DNA from: Opitutales bacterium
Lineage (GTDB): Bacteria; Verrucomicrobiota; Verrucomicrobiia; Opitutales; Coraliomargaritaceae
Direction: 5' to 3'
DNA length: 64,000 bases
NCBI GenBank assembly: GCA_018607135.1
Contig: JABBCA010000033.1
Coordinates: forward strand, 55,265 to 119,264
The notes beneath the pieces were generated by a model that worked only from the letters and a program-made list of their open reading frames with translations, did no database searches and had not been told where the DNA came from. This document shows positions 9,693 to 18,330 of the stretch, piece after piece. The translations under genes and the position numbers were made by a program. Position 1 is the first letter of the stretch. Each line of letters begins with the position of its first letter.

Positions 9693-12600
9693 ATGAATTG
9701 TAAATACGGTTTTTTCTTCTTTCTTTTATTACTATTCGCAGGGCCTCTCAACATGGGAGCTCAGAATACTCAGCCGAACATCATTGTCATTTTTATGGAT
9801 GACATGGGCTACAATGACATCGGCGCGCAGACCTTCCCGGAGCAGGACCCGTATCCGACCTCTGGGCCAACGCCGAAGCCGGGATATTCGGATCCGGACA
9901 TCCCAGCTCCTAATGAAGCGCAGGGCTTGACGCCTGCTATCGACAGGATCGCTTCGGAGGGCGTGCGAATGAGTCGCTATTATACGGTGCCTTTGTGCTC
10001 GCCAGCTCGTGGTAGCCTTTTGAGCGGACGTTATAATCAACGTTTGAACATTACCCGAGTGTTCTTCCCCGGGAATAATCTGAGTGGCGGCTTTAGCACT
10101 CAAGAGGTGACACTGCCGGAGTTACTTCGCGAAGAAGGGTATACGACCGGTATGATGGGTAAATGGCACCTTGGCTATCGGCCAGACCTACACAGTCCGT
10201 TTCAGTTGATGCCGACGCGGCACGGCTTTGAGTATTTCTACGGCTTCCCCCACAGTAATGATATGAGCAATTACGATTTGATCGAGAATGAGACAGTTCT
10301 CGATACCCGAAGCGCTTCCGAAGCCGATCAAACGGACATTACTTGGCTGCTGACTGAGAAGGCACTCTCTTTTATCAACGAGAGCACGGCGGAAGATGCT
10401 CCTTTTTTCCTCTTCTTCTCGCATCCGATGACACACATCCCATGCTGGCCGTCCAACCAAACCTTCGAGAATGCGGATGGCACGATTTGGCCACAGTTCA
10501 AAGGTGCGAGCGGGGTGAGCTATTATTATGATATTGTTATGGAGGTGGATCACAGTGTGGATCGCATACTTGATAAGCTCGATGAACTCGGGATTGCTGA
10601 CGACACGATCGTCGTGTTCACTTCGGATAATGGTCCGTGGTTGAATTTAAATAATATCAATTCGACTCAACGGGCAGTCGGCTCCGCATACCCGTTAAAG
10701 GACGGTAAGTTTAGAACGTGGGAGGGCGGTGTCCGCGTCCCCTTCCTCGTTCGCTGGCCTAGCGTTATCCCCGCAGGAAGCCGCATCGATCAAGTCGGTG
10801 CCGTGATTGATGTTATGCCAACATTGGCTAAAATCGGAGGTGCGGTAATCCCAAGCGATCGGACCGTTGACGGCTTAGATTTACTTCCTGTCTGGACTGG
10901 TAACGCGACCTACCCAGACCGAAGTTTCTTTGTCAACGAAAGCGGAAGCAATAATACCCTAATCAAGGGAAATTGGAAAATTCGCAATAACGAACTCTAC
11001 GATCTATCTGCTGATATCCAAGAGCAGACAAATGTATCGGGTGTCCCTGCAAACAGCGCCACGCTCGCGGCGATGCAATCCGAACGCTCTGCCCTGATCA
11101 CTTCTTTCAACAATGATAATGAGCCTCGAGGCGAATTTACAAACTTCGAGATCTTGCTGTCGACTAATGATATCGACGTTCCAGAAGGTGGGACTGGTGA
11201 AGCTCAAATCCGCTTGAGCGCTGCCCCGGGGGCGACAGTCACAGTGACGGTCTCTCATTTTTCGGGAGACAGTGATTTGAGTGTCAGCGGCGGTAGTAGC
11301 CTCGTTTTCAGCAATTCCAATTGGTCCGACTGGCAGACTGTCACATTTGCAGCGGCCAACGATGCCGATGCGACGTCTGACGGCGCGACCTTCCGAGCCG
11401 AGTTGAGCACAGACAATAATGTCCGAGAGCTTTTTGTTTTCGAAGATGACGATGAAGCACCCGCCGATGTCGCGAGTTCGCTCGTGTGGCCGAAGACCCT
11501 GCCGGTGGTGACAGCTGATTCGACGACGAAAATCGTAGGGCAAGGGCGTTCCAGCCTCGACGGGCAGATCGACCAAGCGGGCTCTGTGTATGCGTGGGCA
11601 AAAGTCTCTGGGCCAGGAGCCGTCACGTTCTCCAGTCCAAATGACAAAGTAACCGGAGTTTCCTTTTCAACCGATGGCGTTTATGTGGTCCGGTTTTACG
11701 CGGATCACCCCAGTGCCGGTTCTGGAGATAGTATCGACTTTACGGTCTACGTGAATGTCGCACCTGAGAATGATTCGACTGCGAAGTTCTCGCCACAGTT
11801 GATTTATGAAGCGGAAAGTGATGGCGATGGCGATGCTACGTGGGAGAATACACTGAGCCCCGGATCGATGGATATTTCGCTGAGCTCGGGTGTGACTCGA
11901 AGCGTCGCGATACCTGGGACGCCAGTGACTCTCGTCGATTTTGGTATGGACGGCGATATCAACGGCGGCAGCGCAGGTGCTGAAGCCTCTGGGATTTCTG
12001 GCAATGGGGGAGGTGTTTCTTGGGCGCTGGGGACTCCGACGACATTGGATAGTAATCTCTCAATCGTCAGTGGGGTGCAGTCAATCGGCATTCAAAACGG
12101 AAGCGGGATTTCGGTTCCCGCCGGGAGTGGTCAGCAGACAAACGATTACAGCTACATAGGGCACGATTCGACGACTTTGGCCGGCGCGATTTCCGGAAAC
12201 GACTATATCTTCGTCCGGCTGACGATCGCCAGCGGCTACGAACTATACGTGGACGGTTATCAATTCGACTTGTGGCGTAACGGCGGACAGGCCGTCGAAA
12301 ATTATGCGGTCTTTCACGGAGCCTCGGGCTTCTCTGCAGCTAGCGGTAGTGAGGACGCAGCGGCCAATGTCCCCGGGGCCGGCACCGGAAGTTTAGCTTT
12401 CCTCGGAGCCAGCGGCTTGGGTGCGGTTTACACGGGCACGGTTGAGTTTCGAATTTACGGTTGGCAGGGAAGCGGGCAAACCGAACTGGGTAACACGCAC
12501 TTCGATGCTTTTTCACTCACAGGAATCGTCTCCGAAACAGCGGCATCTGGTTCCGATTCATTTTTTTCGGCAAGCTACAACTTCCCCGGTGGTCAGACTA

Positions 12601-13859
12601 TGGAAGGCGGTGTGGCAGAGTCTCTGGTTAGTTACTCGAGCGGGAATGCCTCCTTCGAGATTTGGTTCAAGCCATCATCCTTACCAATTGCGACTCCTCA
12701 GGTCCTCTGGGAAGCTGGAGGGGACATCGGTGTCGCTCTGGTTCTGAGCGGCATTAGCCTGAGCTTTGTTGTCGACGATGGTGATTCGAATGTTGTCAAC
12801 GGTGCGACCATCGATGGGACGCTTGCGCCAGATCCCGGGCAAGATGGCTACGTGCACGCCGTCGGCGTGATTGATTTGGATGCAGGTCAGACAAAACTCT
12901 ACTTAGACGGAGTGCTGGTCGATACTGGTTTGATTCCCAATGTGAATACGTGGACGGGGTCGAGCGGCGTTGGAGTCGGTAAGATTGATTCCGCAGTCGC
13001 TGGCAGCAATGGAGCTACCAGCTTTGAACTTCTAGGCGGCAACGACCAATTATCGCTCCCGATCGAGGCCTTTGGCGGTGAAATCGCACTGATCCGCTTT
13101 TACGATTACGCGCTGATTGCAGGGCAGGTCTCCGACCTTTTCGCGGACCCAGCGGCGAGTGAACTGCTGAACCGTAGCCCGCAAATTTCTGCGGGTCCCG
13201 ATCAGGCGGTCGATTTCACAGCCCCTTTAGTTCTGGTTGGCAGCGCATCGGATGATCGGCTCGGTAGCGGGGAGCTGAATATTAACTGGAGGCAGGTCAG
13301 CGGTGCGGATCCCGAATCAGCGTTTCCCGGCTCCCTGACTTTGGCTGATTATAGCGCTCTATCGACCAGCGGAACCACGAACGCGGCTGGTAGTTATACA
13401 CTCTATCTCGAAGTCGATGATGCCGAGGTGAAAGTATACGACAATATCGATATCGAATTTTCACCCTTAACGTATGCCCAATGGGCTTCAACGATCAGTT
13501 TCCCAGTTGGCGAGAGTGCGCCTACTGATGATCCAGATTTGGATAAGATGGCAAACTTGGAGGAGTGGGCAAGGGGGACCGAACCACTGGATTTTGATGC
13601 AGCCCCCAATTCTGGATTCAGTTTGGAGAAGGTAGGAGCTATCAATCAATACACGTATACATTTGATGTGCCTCGAGACCGAGCTCCGCTGATCGCACTG
13701 CAGTGGAGTGTGAATCTCTCCCAATGGTATACAGTTACCGATGTGGATCCTAGGTTCGATGTCATGAGTGGTTCTACCGTGCGCTGGTCCGCTGATGTCG
13801 CTGTTGACATCTCACTAAGGTCAAAGTTTTTTCTGCGAGGTGTTATCACTGCTGAATAA
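9693..13859 (+). CDS. Giant multidomain secreted sulfatase
   Basis: The ATG at 9693 gives a good signal peptide (CKYGFFFFLLLLFAG, then MGAQ); the frame is open back to 9576 but that N terminus is implausible. Residues 27-480 are an arylsulfatase-type S1 sulfatase: PNIIVIFMDDMGYND (metal-binding Asp pair at 36-37), CSPAR at 102-106 (formylglycine Cys102), GKWHLGY, and FTSDNGPW. The roughly 900 remaining residues hold a Calx-beta-like stretch, a PKD-like domain (VTGVSFSTDGVYVVRFYAD), an unassigned beta-rich domain, and a LamG-like domain (SFEIWFKPSS, QTKLYLDG, EIALIRFYDYAL). The end is a Verrucomicrobiota-type tail (DPDLDKMANLEEWARGTEP). Ordinary sulfatases have 450-600 residues, so this is about three times the usual length. 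The extra domains likely bind polysaccharide or anchor the enzyme at the surface. Confidence 0.88.
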   Translation: MNCKYGFFFFLLLLFAGPLNMGAQNTQPNIIVIFMDDMGYNDIGAQTFPEQDPYPTSGPTPKPGYSDPDIPAPNEAQGLTPAIDRIASEGVRMSRYYTVPLCSPARGSLLSGRYNQRLNITRVFFPGNNLSGGFSTQEVTLPELLREEGYTTGMMGKWHLGYRPDLHSPFQLMPTRHGFEYFYGFPHSNDMSNYDLIENETVLDTRSASEADQTDITWLLTEKALSFINESTAEDAPFFLFFSHPMTHIPCWPSNQTFENADGTIWPQFKGASGVSYYYDIVMEVDHSVDRILDKLDELGIADDTIVVFTSDNGPWLNLNNINSTQRAVGSAYPLKDGKFRTWEGGVRVPFLVRWPSVIPAGSRIDQVGAVIDVMPTLAKIGGAVIPSDRTVDGLDLLPVWTGNATYPDRSFFVNESGSNNTLIKGNWKIRNNELYDLSADIQEQTNVSGVPANSATLAAMQSERSALITSFNNDNEPRGEFTNFEILLSTNDIDVPEGGTGEAQIRLSAAPGATVTVTVSHFSGDSDLSVSGGSSLVFSNSNWSDWQTVTFAAANDADATSDGATFRAELSTDNNVRELFVFEDDDEAPADVASSLVWPKTLPVVTADSTTKIVGQGRSSLDGQIDQAGSVYAWAKVSGPGAVTFSSPNDKVTGVSFSTDGVYVVRFYADHPSAGSGDSIDFTVYVNVAPENDSTAKFSPQLIYEAESDGDGDATWENTLSPGSMDISLSSGVTRSVAIPGTPVTLVDFGMDGDINGGSAGAEASGISGNGGGVSWALGTPTTLDSNLSIVSGVQSIGIQNGSGISVPAGSGQQTNDYSYIGHDSTTLAGAISGNDYIFVRLTIASGYELYVDGYQFDLWRNGGQAVENYAVFHGASGFSAASGSEDAAANVPGAGTGSLAFLGASGLGAVYTGTVEFRIYGWQGSGQTELGNTHFDAFSLTGIVSETAASGSDSFFSASYNFPGGQTMEGGVAESLVSYSSGNASFEIWFKPSSLPIATPQVLWEAGGDIGVALVLSGISLSFVVDDGDSNVVNGATIDGTLAPDPGQDGYVHAVGVIDLDAGQTKLYLDGVLVDTGLIPNVNTWTGSSGVGVGKIDSAVAGSNGATSFELLGGNDQLSLPIEAFGGEIALIRFYDYALIAGQVSDLFADPAASELLNRSPQISAGPDQAVDFTAPLVLVGSASDDRLGSGELNINWRQVSGADPESAFPGSLTLADYSALSTSGTTNAAGSYTLYLEVDDAEVKVYDNIDIEFSPLTYAQWASTISFPVGESAPTDDPDLDKMANLEEWARGTEPLDFDAAPNSGFSLEKVGAINQYTYTFDVPRDRAPLIALQWSVNLSQWYTVTDVDPRFDVMSGSTVRWSADVAVDISLRSKFFLRGVITAE

Positions 13860-13908
13860 ATTATGTTTTAGCGAACGTATATGAGTGACGCTTAATTAGT
13901 GATTATTT

Positions 13909-13955
13909 GTTAATACTAACTTGACCTTCTGTTTTTTATTTTTGTTATTACTAAC
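13909..13955. promoter_or_regulatory. GTTANNNNTAAC element, tandem copies 2 and 3
   Basis: GTTAATACTAAC at 13909-13920 and GTTATTACTAAC at 13944-13955, centred 35 bp apart, sit 43-78 bp before the PEP-CTERM gene start. The first copy extends to GTTAATACTAACTTG, identical to the site at 9511. Spacing of about three and a half helical turns would suit cooperative binding or overlap with the promoter. This is an inference from repetition only. Confidence 0.45.
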
Positions 13956-13997
13956 TTAAATTCATCGTCTTGTTCTATACACATCCTAGTAAAACCA

Positions 13998-14834
13998 ATG
14001 AAAACTAAAAAACTGATACTCATGACAATCGCTGGAGCTGCTCTTGTGGCCAGCTCATCAGCTCAATCACTCTATGATGGCTTTGATTACTCAGGGTCGC
14101 TCTCCAACGGCGCAAGCATCGGCGGTGCGAATGGAGGTTCGGGTGATTGGAGTGGCGCATGGACGACTAACGTAGGCACATGGACCTCAACGGGTCTGAC
14201 TTACACTACAACAGGCGGCTCTTTACAGACTACTGGTGGTGCCCTGCAGGATATCGATACAACCACGGCAAATAGCAACATCACTGGTTCACGGACTTAC
14301 TCATCTTCCCTGGGTGCTGACAGTCAGACTGTTTGGTTCAGTTACCTTGTCAGCTTCGACAATGCGGTTTATCAATCTGCACTCTTTGGCAGCAATGCAA
14401 CACTCCCTCAAGGGGGAACTGACGGCTTCGGGACTTCAGTTGGCCAAAGTAATAGAAGTCAAGATAATGAGCTAACAGCAACTGCGTCTAGCAGCGACTC
14501 AACAAATATCTTGGATGTCTCTGCGGGTAATACGCACTTCGTCCTAGGGCGCGTAGACTTTTCAGGTGCTAGCGATACGTTAAATATCTGGTGGGATATT
14601 GATCTTGCTGAGACCGCTTTAACGATTGGCGCTGCGGATGCCACTATTGTAGGCGCGTTTGACGTCTCAACGGCTGCGTTTACCTTCATCTCTGGACAGG
14701 GAGCCGTTTCGACAATCGACGAAGTTCGCCTGGGCACAAGCTTTACGGATGTTGTCGTCGTGCCTGAGCCATCTACTTTTGCATTGCTAGCAGGTTTACT
14801 TGGACTTGGCTGTGTGATTTCCCGTCGCAAGTAG
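13998..14834 (+). CDS. PEP-CTERM sorted secreted protein
   Basis: A 278-residue protein with signal peptide (KKLILMTIAGAALVASSSA) and a textbook PEP-CTERM tail: VVVPEPST, a hydrophobic helix (FALLAGLLGLGCVI) and a final SRRK. Such tails are recognised by exosortase for delivery to the outer surface or extracellular matrix. The middle is beta-rich, with YDGFDYSGSLSNG near the N terminus, and may adopt a LamG-like fold (a pattern common in PEP-CTERM proteins). No enzyme motif is visible. Two GTTANNNNTAAC elements precede it and a strong terminator follows at 14892. A surface carbohydrate-binding or matrix role is plausible in this neighbourhood but unproven. Confidence 0.88.
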   Translation: MKTKKLILMTIAGAALVASSSAQSLYDGFDYSGSLSNGASIGGANGGSGDWSGAWTTNVGTWTSTGLTYTTTGGSLQTTGGALQDIDTTTANSNITGSRTYSSSLGADSQTVWFSYLVSFDNAVYQSALFGSNATLPQGGTDGFGTSVGQSNRSQDNELTATASSSDSTNILDVSAGNTHFVLGRVDFSGASDTLNIWWDIDLAETALTIGAADATIVGAFDVSTAAFTFISGQGAVSTIDEVRLGTSFTDVVVVPEPSTFALLAGLLGLGCVISRRK

Positions 14835-14891
14835 GTTCTGAGCGTTTTCTTCTGTTTTGTCTAGGTCTAGTTAATAATACGTTTTACGAAT

Positions 14892-14940
14892 GACCGCACA
14901 TCTTTGTAGGCTAGAGCCTTACAAGATGCGCGGTCTTTTT
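14892..14940 (+). terminator. Rho-independent terminator
   Basis: GACCGCACATCTTTGTAGGC pairs with the downstream GCCTTACAAGATGCGCGGTC across a short loop, followed by TTTTT. The stem is long with minor mismatches. It terminates the PEP-CTERM transcript. Confidence 0.85.
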
Positions 14941-15894
14941 CATGTCGAGAGCTGCATTTGAACTTAAAATGGAGTCAAGGTTCTCAATGCCGACTGCACC
15001 CTTATAGGCATCGTTTTGATTGGTTGTCAGGCTATATGAAAGCCGCAAACCCGTCTATCCATGATTAAGTAAGGTTCCAATTCACATACGTTGATCATCT
15101 TGGTCCATGTTACTGGTATATTAATTTAGTGTCTCTTGCTCTTAATGATGACTCGTTTTATTAATATTTGAATTAGTTTAATACGATAAATTCTAGCCAC
15201 TCTTTGCAAAGTATAGGCCACGCACCTGCAGGAGTATTTCCTTGTTCGCATTCCGAATCCATGTCCATTTACAAATAGAACATCTAATTTAAAAGGCACT
15301 TTGTGCGTTCGTCAGGCGTCACCCATAGCGAGGCTGCTGTTTGCGAACCGGCCATCACTTGTTATGAAGAAAAACATAAGAGGTGTGTTCGCGTCGACCG
15401 AGATCTTACGTCTTAGACTTTGATTGCGGCCTCGGTCTAAATAAACTGAATGAATGATGATGGAGCAGTCCGGGTAGGCCGAAAGGGTATCAATAGTATC
15501 AACCGATGGATATCCTTCTTAGGTGTAGTTCGTGCACTGAGGTTGCCTTCTGTTGAAAATCGTAATACGCCGATTTTGTTCGGGTCTATCCTGCATTTTT
15601 AGACGTTAGCCTAGACATATCGAATCGCCGCTGTGTATCCTGAAACACTCCGCCTGCGTTTTTTGAACTGATAGTGTAAAACGAAAGTCGTTTAGCTAAA
15701 TTTGCTGAACCAATCGGCAATGACTGAACCTGCAGTCTTAACTACCAAGAAATCGTAGTCCTCTGCTGGGCAGATGATTGTAGCCGTATTGTTTTGAAAG
15801 TCGGGGTTAGGGGAGTGGCATTCAGTGTTGGGTTGATTGCCTTAGTTAGTGCAGCGGTCAGACCTGCCGAGTTGGTGGTGCCTGCAGCTGCTGT
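14914..15894 (-). pseudogene. Decayed coding region, multiple frameshifts
   Basis: No intact gene lies in the 1.1-kb gap before the stop codon at 15965, but several protein-like fragments can be read on the - strand in different frames. In 15793-15894: GTTNSAGLTAALTKAINP. In 15692-15790: TATIICPAEDYDFLVVK ending in WFSKFS and a stop. In 15505-15583: KIGVLRFSTEGNLSART. In 15312-15518: DTIDTLSAYPDCSIIIHS ending in FANSSLAMGDA and a stop. In 14914-15054: LRLSYSLTTNQNDAYKGA. The fragments look like a beta-rich secreted protein broken by indels and stops; the DYDFLVVK-type string recalls C-terminal regions of PEP-CTERM proteins. The original function is not recognisable, and one or two ancestral genes are possible. 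Confidence 0.45.
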
Positions 15895-15964
15895 TTAGCT
15901 TCGCTTTGCCCTGGGACGTAGCCGAGTCATATATAAAAATCGTCTTGGCCTCGACCTTGCGTTG

Positions 15965-17179
15965 TTATTTCCAGTCTATTTTTGCCGTTCGCTTCTCAGT
16001 GTCCACCCAAACACGGGCATGTTCAAAGTGACGAGTGAATTCCCATTTATCGGGATATAGTCTAGTGAACTTGGCGAGTGGCTTACCTAGTGGTTTGTGT
16101 AGCTCAGGGTAATGCTCCAAGGGGCCTGTATTGATATTCCATGCCCAATTCCACTGGAAGTAAGCATACGGCTGTGCCCCAATTAGGTAGAGAGCCAGGT
16201 AGAATTCTAATTGTTTCTTTGAGAGTTCGGCAAATTCGTCACGTTTATCTATGATTCGACCTTTACCGCCCTTATACTTTGCTAAGTGAGAATTCGGTTC
16301 GGGTTCAGTTGAAAATCGATAGATACAAATTTTACCAGCATCTGCGATCTTCTCCATGAGTTCCCAATCGTTTAAAAGCGCTTCTTTAGTGTGCGTAACT
16401 TTTAGATCGTAGTGTTCAAACATGAAGGCATCTGAAATCTCAAATATCTCTGGTATGTGCGCACCATTGTTGGCTAACAGAATTTTATCTGGGCCAATTT
16501 TTTGTTTTAACTGACGCATCATATCGATGACCCCGTCGCGCACGTCGCCGCGTTTTTCTTCTGGATGAAGCCACGCGAAGCCGTGCATTTGATCAATAAA
16601 TATTCCATCTGCATCTCCAGTGAATACCATGTCAGCTGCTGAATCGGACCACCACTTTCGCATGTCTGGGTTGAGCACATCCAGGCAGTATTGAGTCATG
16701 AATTTATGAGGCTTACCCGTCTCTGGATCCTTAACCAAGAATTCGTTCATTTCAGGATTCTGGTCGAGGTTTTCATCTCTAAAGGACTCTGTATAACGAG
16801 TGAATGGGAACGCACGTGCGGCATTGAAATACCCGAGCACTGTTATCTCGGGTTTAATGCCTTTGAATGCGTTTGCTTCGTGTTTAAGGCCTAGCACAGC
16901 ATCTCCCAGAGTCGTCAATCCGTGGTTTTTCTCGATACAAATAAAGTCACTTTCACTGGAGATTTTATTTAGTTCTTCATCGTTCAGTAGGCGGTCTGAG
17001 TGTGTAAACATCATATACACAGGCACGCGCTCCCAGTTGAAATCTGGATAGAATGGCTTGGCTACGAAAGGGACACCATTCGAGGTTTGTAAAGTGTCAG
17101 ATTCTTTAACCTTAAGGTTGGGGGACGCGCAATGTGTCGCGGTGAGTGCTACGCAAAGTAGTAAGGATTGTATTCTCAT
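15965..17179 (-). CDS. Secreted putative glycoside hydrolase (GHL-type barrel)
   Basis: The ATG at 17179 starts directly at a signal sequence (RIQSLLLCVALTATHC); the frame extends to 17227 without a better start. The Cys could be lipidated but the lipobox is not canonical. The mature protein reads FYPDFNWERVPVYMMF, CIEKNHG, DADGIFIDQMHGF (probable barrel strand with acidic residues), DAFMFEHYDL, then AQPYAYFQWNW, KPLGKPLAKF and RHFEHARVWVDT. These motifs align in order with the 1089-residue protein at 3603, but here without extra domains, so this is the minimal catalytic unit of the family. Asp residues in FIDQM and Glu in MFEHY are candidates for catalysis. It lies 37 bases downstream of the GH172-type gene, probably in the same operon. 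Reaction unknown. Confidence 0.7.
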   Translation of the reverse strand: MRIQSLLLCVALTATHCASPNLKVKESDTLQTSNGVPFVAKPFYPDFNWERVPVYMMFTHSDRLLNDEELNKISSESDFICIEKNHGLTTLGDAVLGLKHEANAFKGIKPEITVLGYFNAARAFPFTRYTESFRDENLDQNPEMNEFLVKDPETGKPHKFMTQYCLDVLNPDMRKWWSDSAADMVFTGDADGIFIDQMHGFAWLHPEEKRGDVRDGVIDMMRQLKQKIGPDKILLANNGAHIPEIFEISDAFMFEHYDLKVTHTKEALLNDWELMEKIADAGKICIYRFSTEPEPNSHLAKYKGGKGRIIDKRDEFAELSKKQLEFYLALYLIGAQPYAYFQWNWAWNINTGPLEHYPELHKPLGKPLAKFTRLYPDKWEFTRHFEHARVWVDTEKRTAKIDWK

Positions 17180-17216
17180 GTGTCGTGGCGATGTTTGGGT
17201 GCTAAAAAGAGAATGT

Positions 17217-18314
17217 TTAAAACCCAAGCGTGCGCACGGCGGCGTCTTGGATTAGCGGTAAGTTGCTCTCGGGCTCGGTAAGGTAGAAATAGGCCGTCGT
17301 GCTCCAGTCGGAAGGACGTTCTTTAATCCGCTTTGCAATGTGTGGGCCGATCTTCATGGAGATTTTTTCATTAAACCAAAGCGGGTCATCGATGTAGTAG
17401 CGGTAGCACACCACCCATAGGCGTTTCTGGGTATCCACATTTACGTAGGAACGGCCGTAATTAGGCTCGGTGTAGGCCTGCGGGTTGACTTCGCTCGACC
17501 ACCAGCCAGAGGCGATATAGTCGTCGAGCGTGCCCGCGTCGATGCTCGAAGCATTCGGCTTCGTCGCGTTCTTACGGTCATCGTAATCGATACGAACCGG
17601 GCGGACATACCAGGACCACCGCTTCTTAACGTCGTCTTGAATGATCGCCCAGCTCGTTCCGAGGTAGCGACCTTGGCCGCGTATCTCCGGTAATGCGGTG
17701 AACTCCTCTCTGAGATTTACGTCGGTCTTGCGGCTCCAGTATGCGTGTAAATACAGGGCATCTTCGGAGACTTTCTTGTAGTTCACATTGACCTGATAGT
17801 AAAAGACGCATGTTGTGTCGGAGCTATTGACCAACTCGATGCGGGCTGATTTGCGAAAGGGCATCGGTATCCGCGAGTTATAAACGCCGAAGGCATTCGA
17901 TGCATTAAACAGTGCATTCTTGAAGGGCTGAACTTGGAGGGCTTGTCCAAAAAAATCCGCCAGCGGCACGGAGACGGCAGGTTTTTCGGCACCGTCCCAA
18001 TACATATTCAAAACGATGGCACGCCCTAGGTAGTTGTATTGATCCTTAACCTTAATCTCAAAGGTGCCCCACAAGCTGGAGATGACCCCTTCACCCTGTA
18101 AATCTGCGAGCTCGACCGATCCATTTGCTGGAATCGTCGTCCGCGTCCAGATGACTTCTGTTTCGGCCCCGCGCTGCATTTCATAGAGGTCGGGTTCGGC
18201 GCCGGTCGCTGTCTGCGTGGTGCTGAGCCCGAGGCCTACGGCAAAAACTGCTGCCACTAGCGAGGGTGTATTCTTTAAGGCACGAAGCCACTTGGCCGGT
18301 TGTATGATTTTCAT
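17217..18314 (-). CDS. DUF2961/GH172-family secreted protein
   Basis: The ATG at 18314 yields 365 residues with a signal peptide (SLVAAVFAVGLGLSTTQTATGA); a longer frame to 18527 overlaps the upstream gene and is unlikely. The mature protein shows the DUF2961 pattern: IWTRTTIPANGSVELADLQG, NMYWDGAEKPAVSVPLADFF, and NSRIPMPFRKSARIELVN. Proteins of this family were reclassified as GH172, with characterised members acting on difructose dianhydride or on furanosides such as D-arabinofuranose and fructofuranose. Length is normal for the family. It is 16 bases downstream of the GATase-like gene and just upstream of the GHL-type gene, so the three probably form one transcript. The exact substrate here is unknown. 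Confidence 0.85.
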   Translation of the reverse strand: MKIIQPAKWLRALKNTPSLVAAVFAVGLGLSTTQTATGAEPDLYEMQRGAETEVIWTRTTIPANGSVELADLQGEGVISSLWGTFEIKVKDQYNYLGRAIVLNMYWDGAEKPAVSVPLADFFGQALQVQPFKNALFNASNAFGVYNSRIPMPFRKSARIELVNSSDTTCVFYYQVNVNYKKVSEDALYLHAYWSRKTDVNLREEFTALPEIRGQGRYLGTSWAIIQDDVKKRWSWYVRPVRIDYDDRKNATKPNASSIDAGTLDDYIASGWWSSEVNPQAYTEPNYGRSYVNVDTQKRLWVVCYRYYIDDPLWFNEKISMKIGPHIAKRIKERPSDWSTTAYFYLTEPESNLPLIQDAAVRTLGF

Positions 18315-18330
18315 GTCTGCTGGGTCGGGC

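Noticed and set aside
15965..17179. Extension of the GHL-type protein past its stop codon at 15965 by readthrough
   Set aside because: The frame stays open for about 40 more codons, but the paralogues end in the same place or enter a different domain; the stop is likely genuine.
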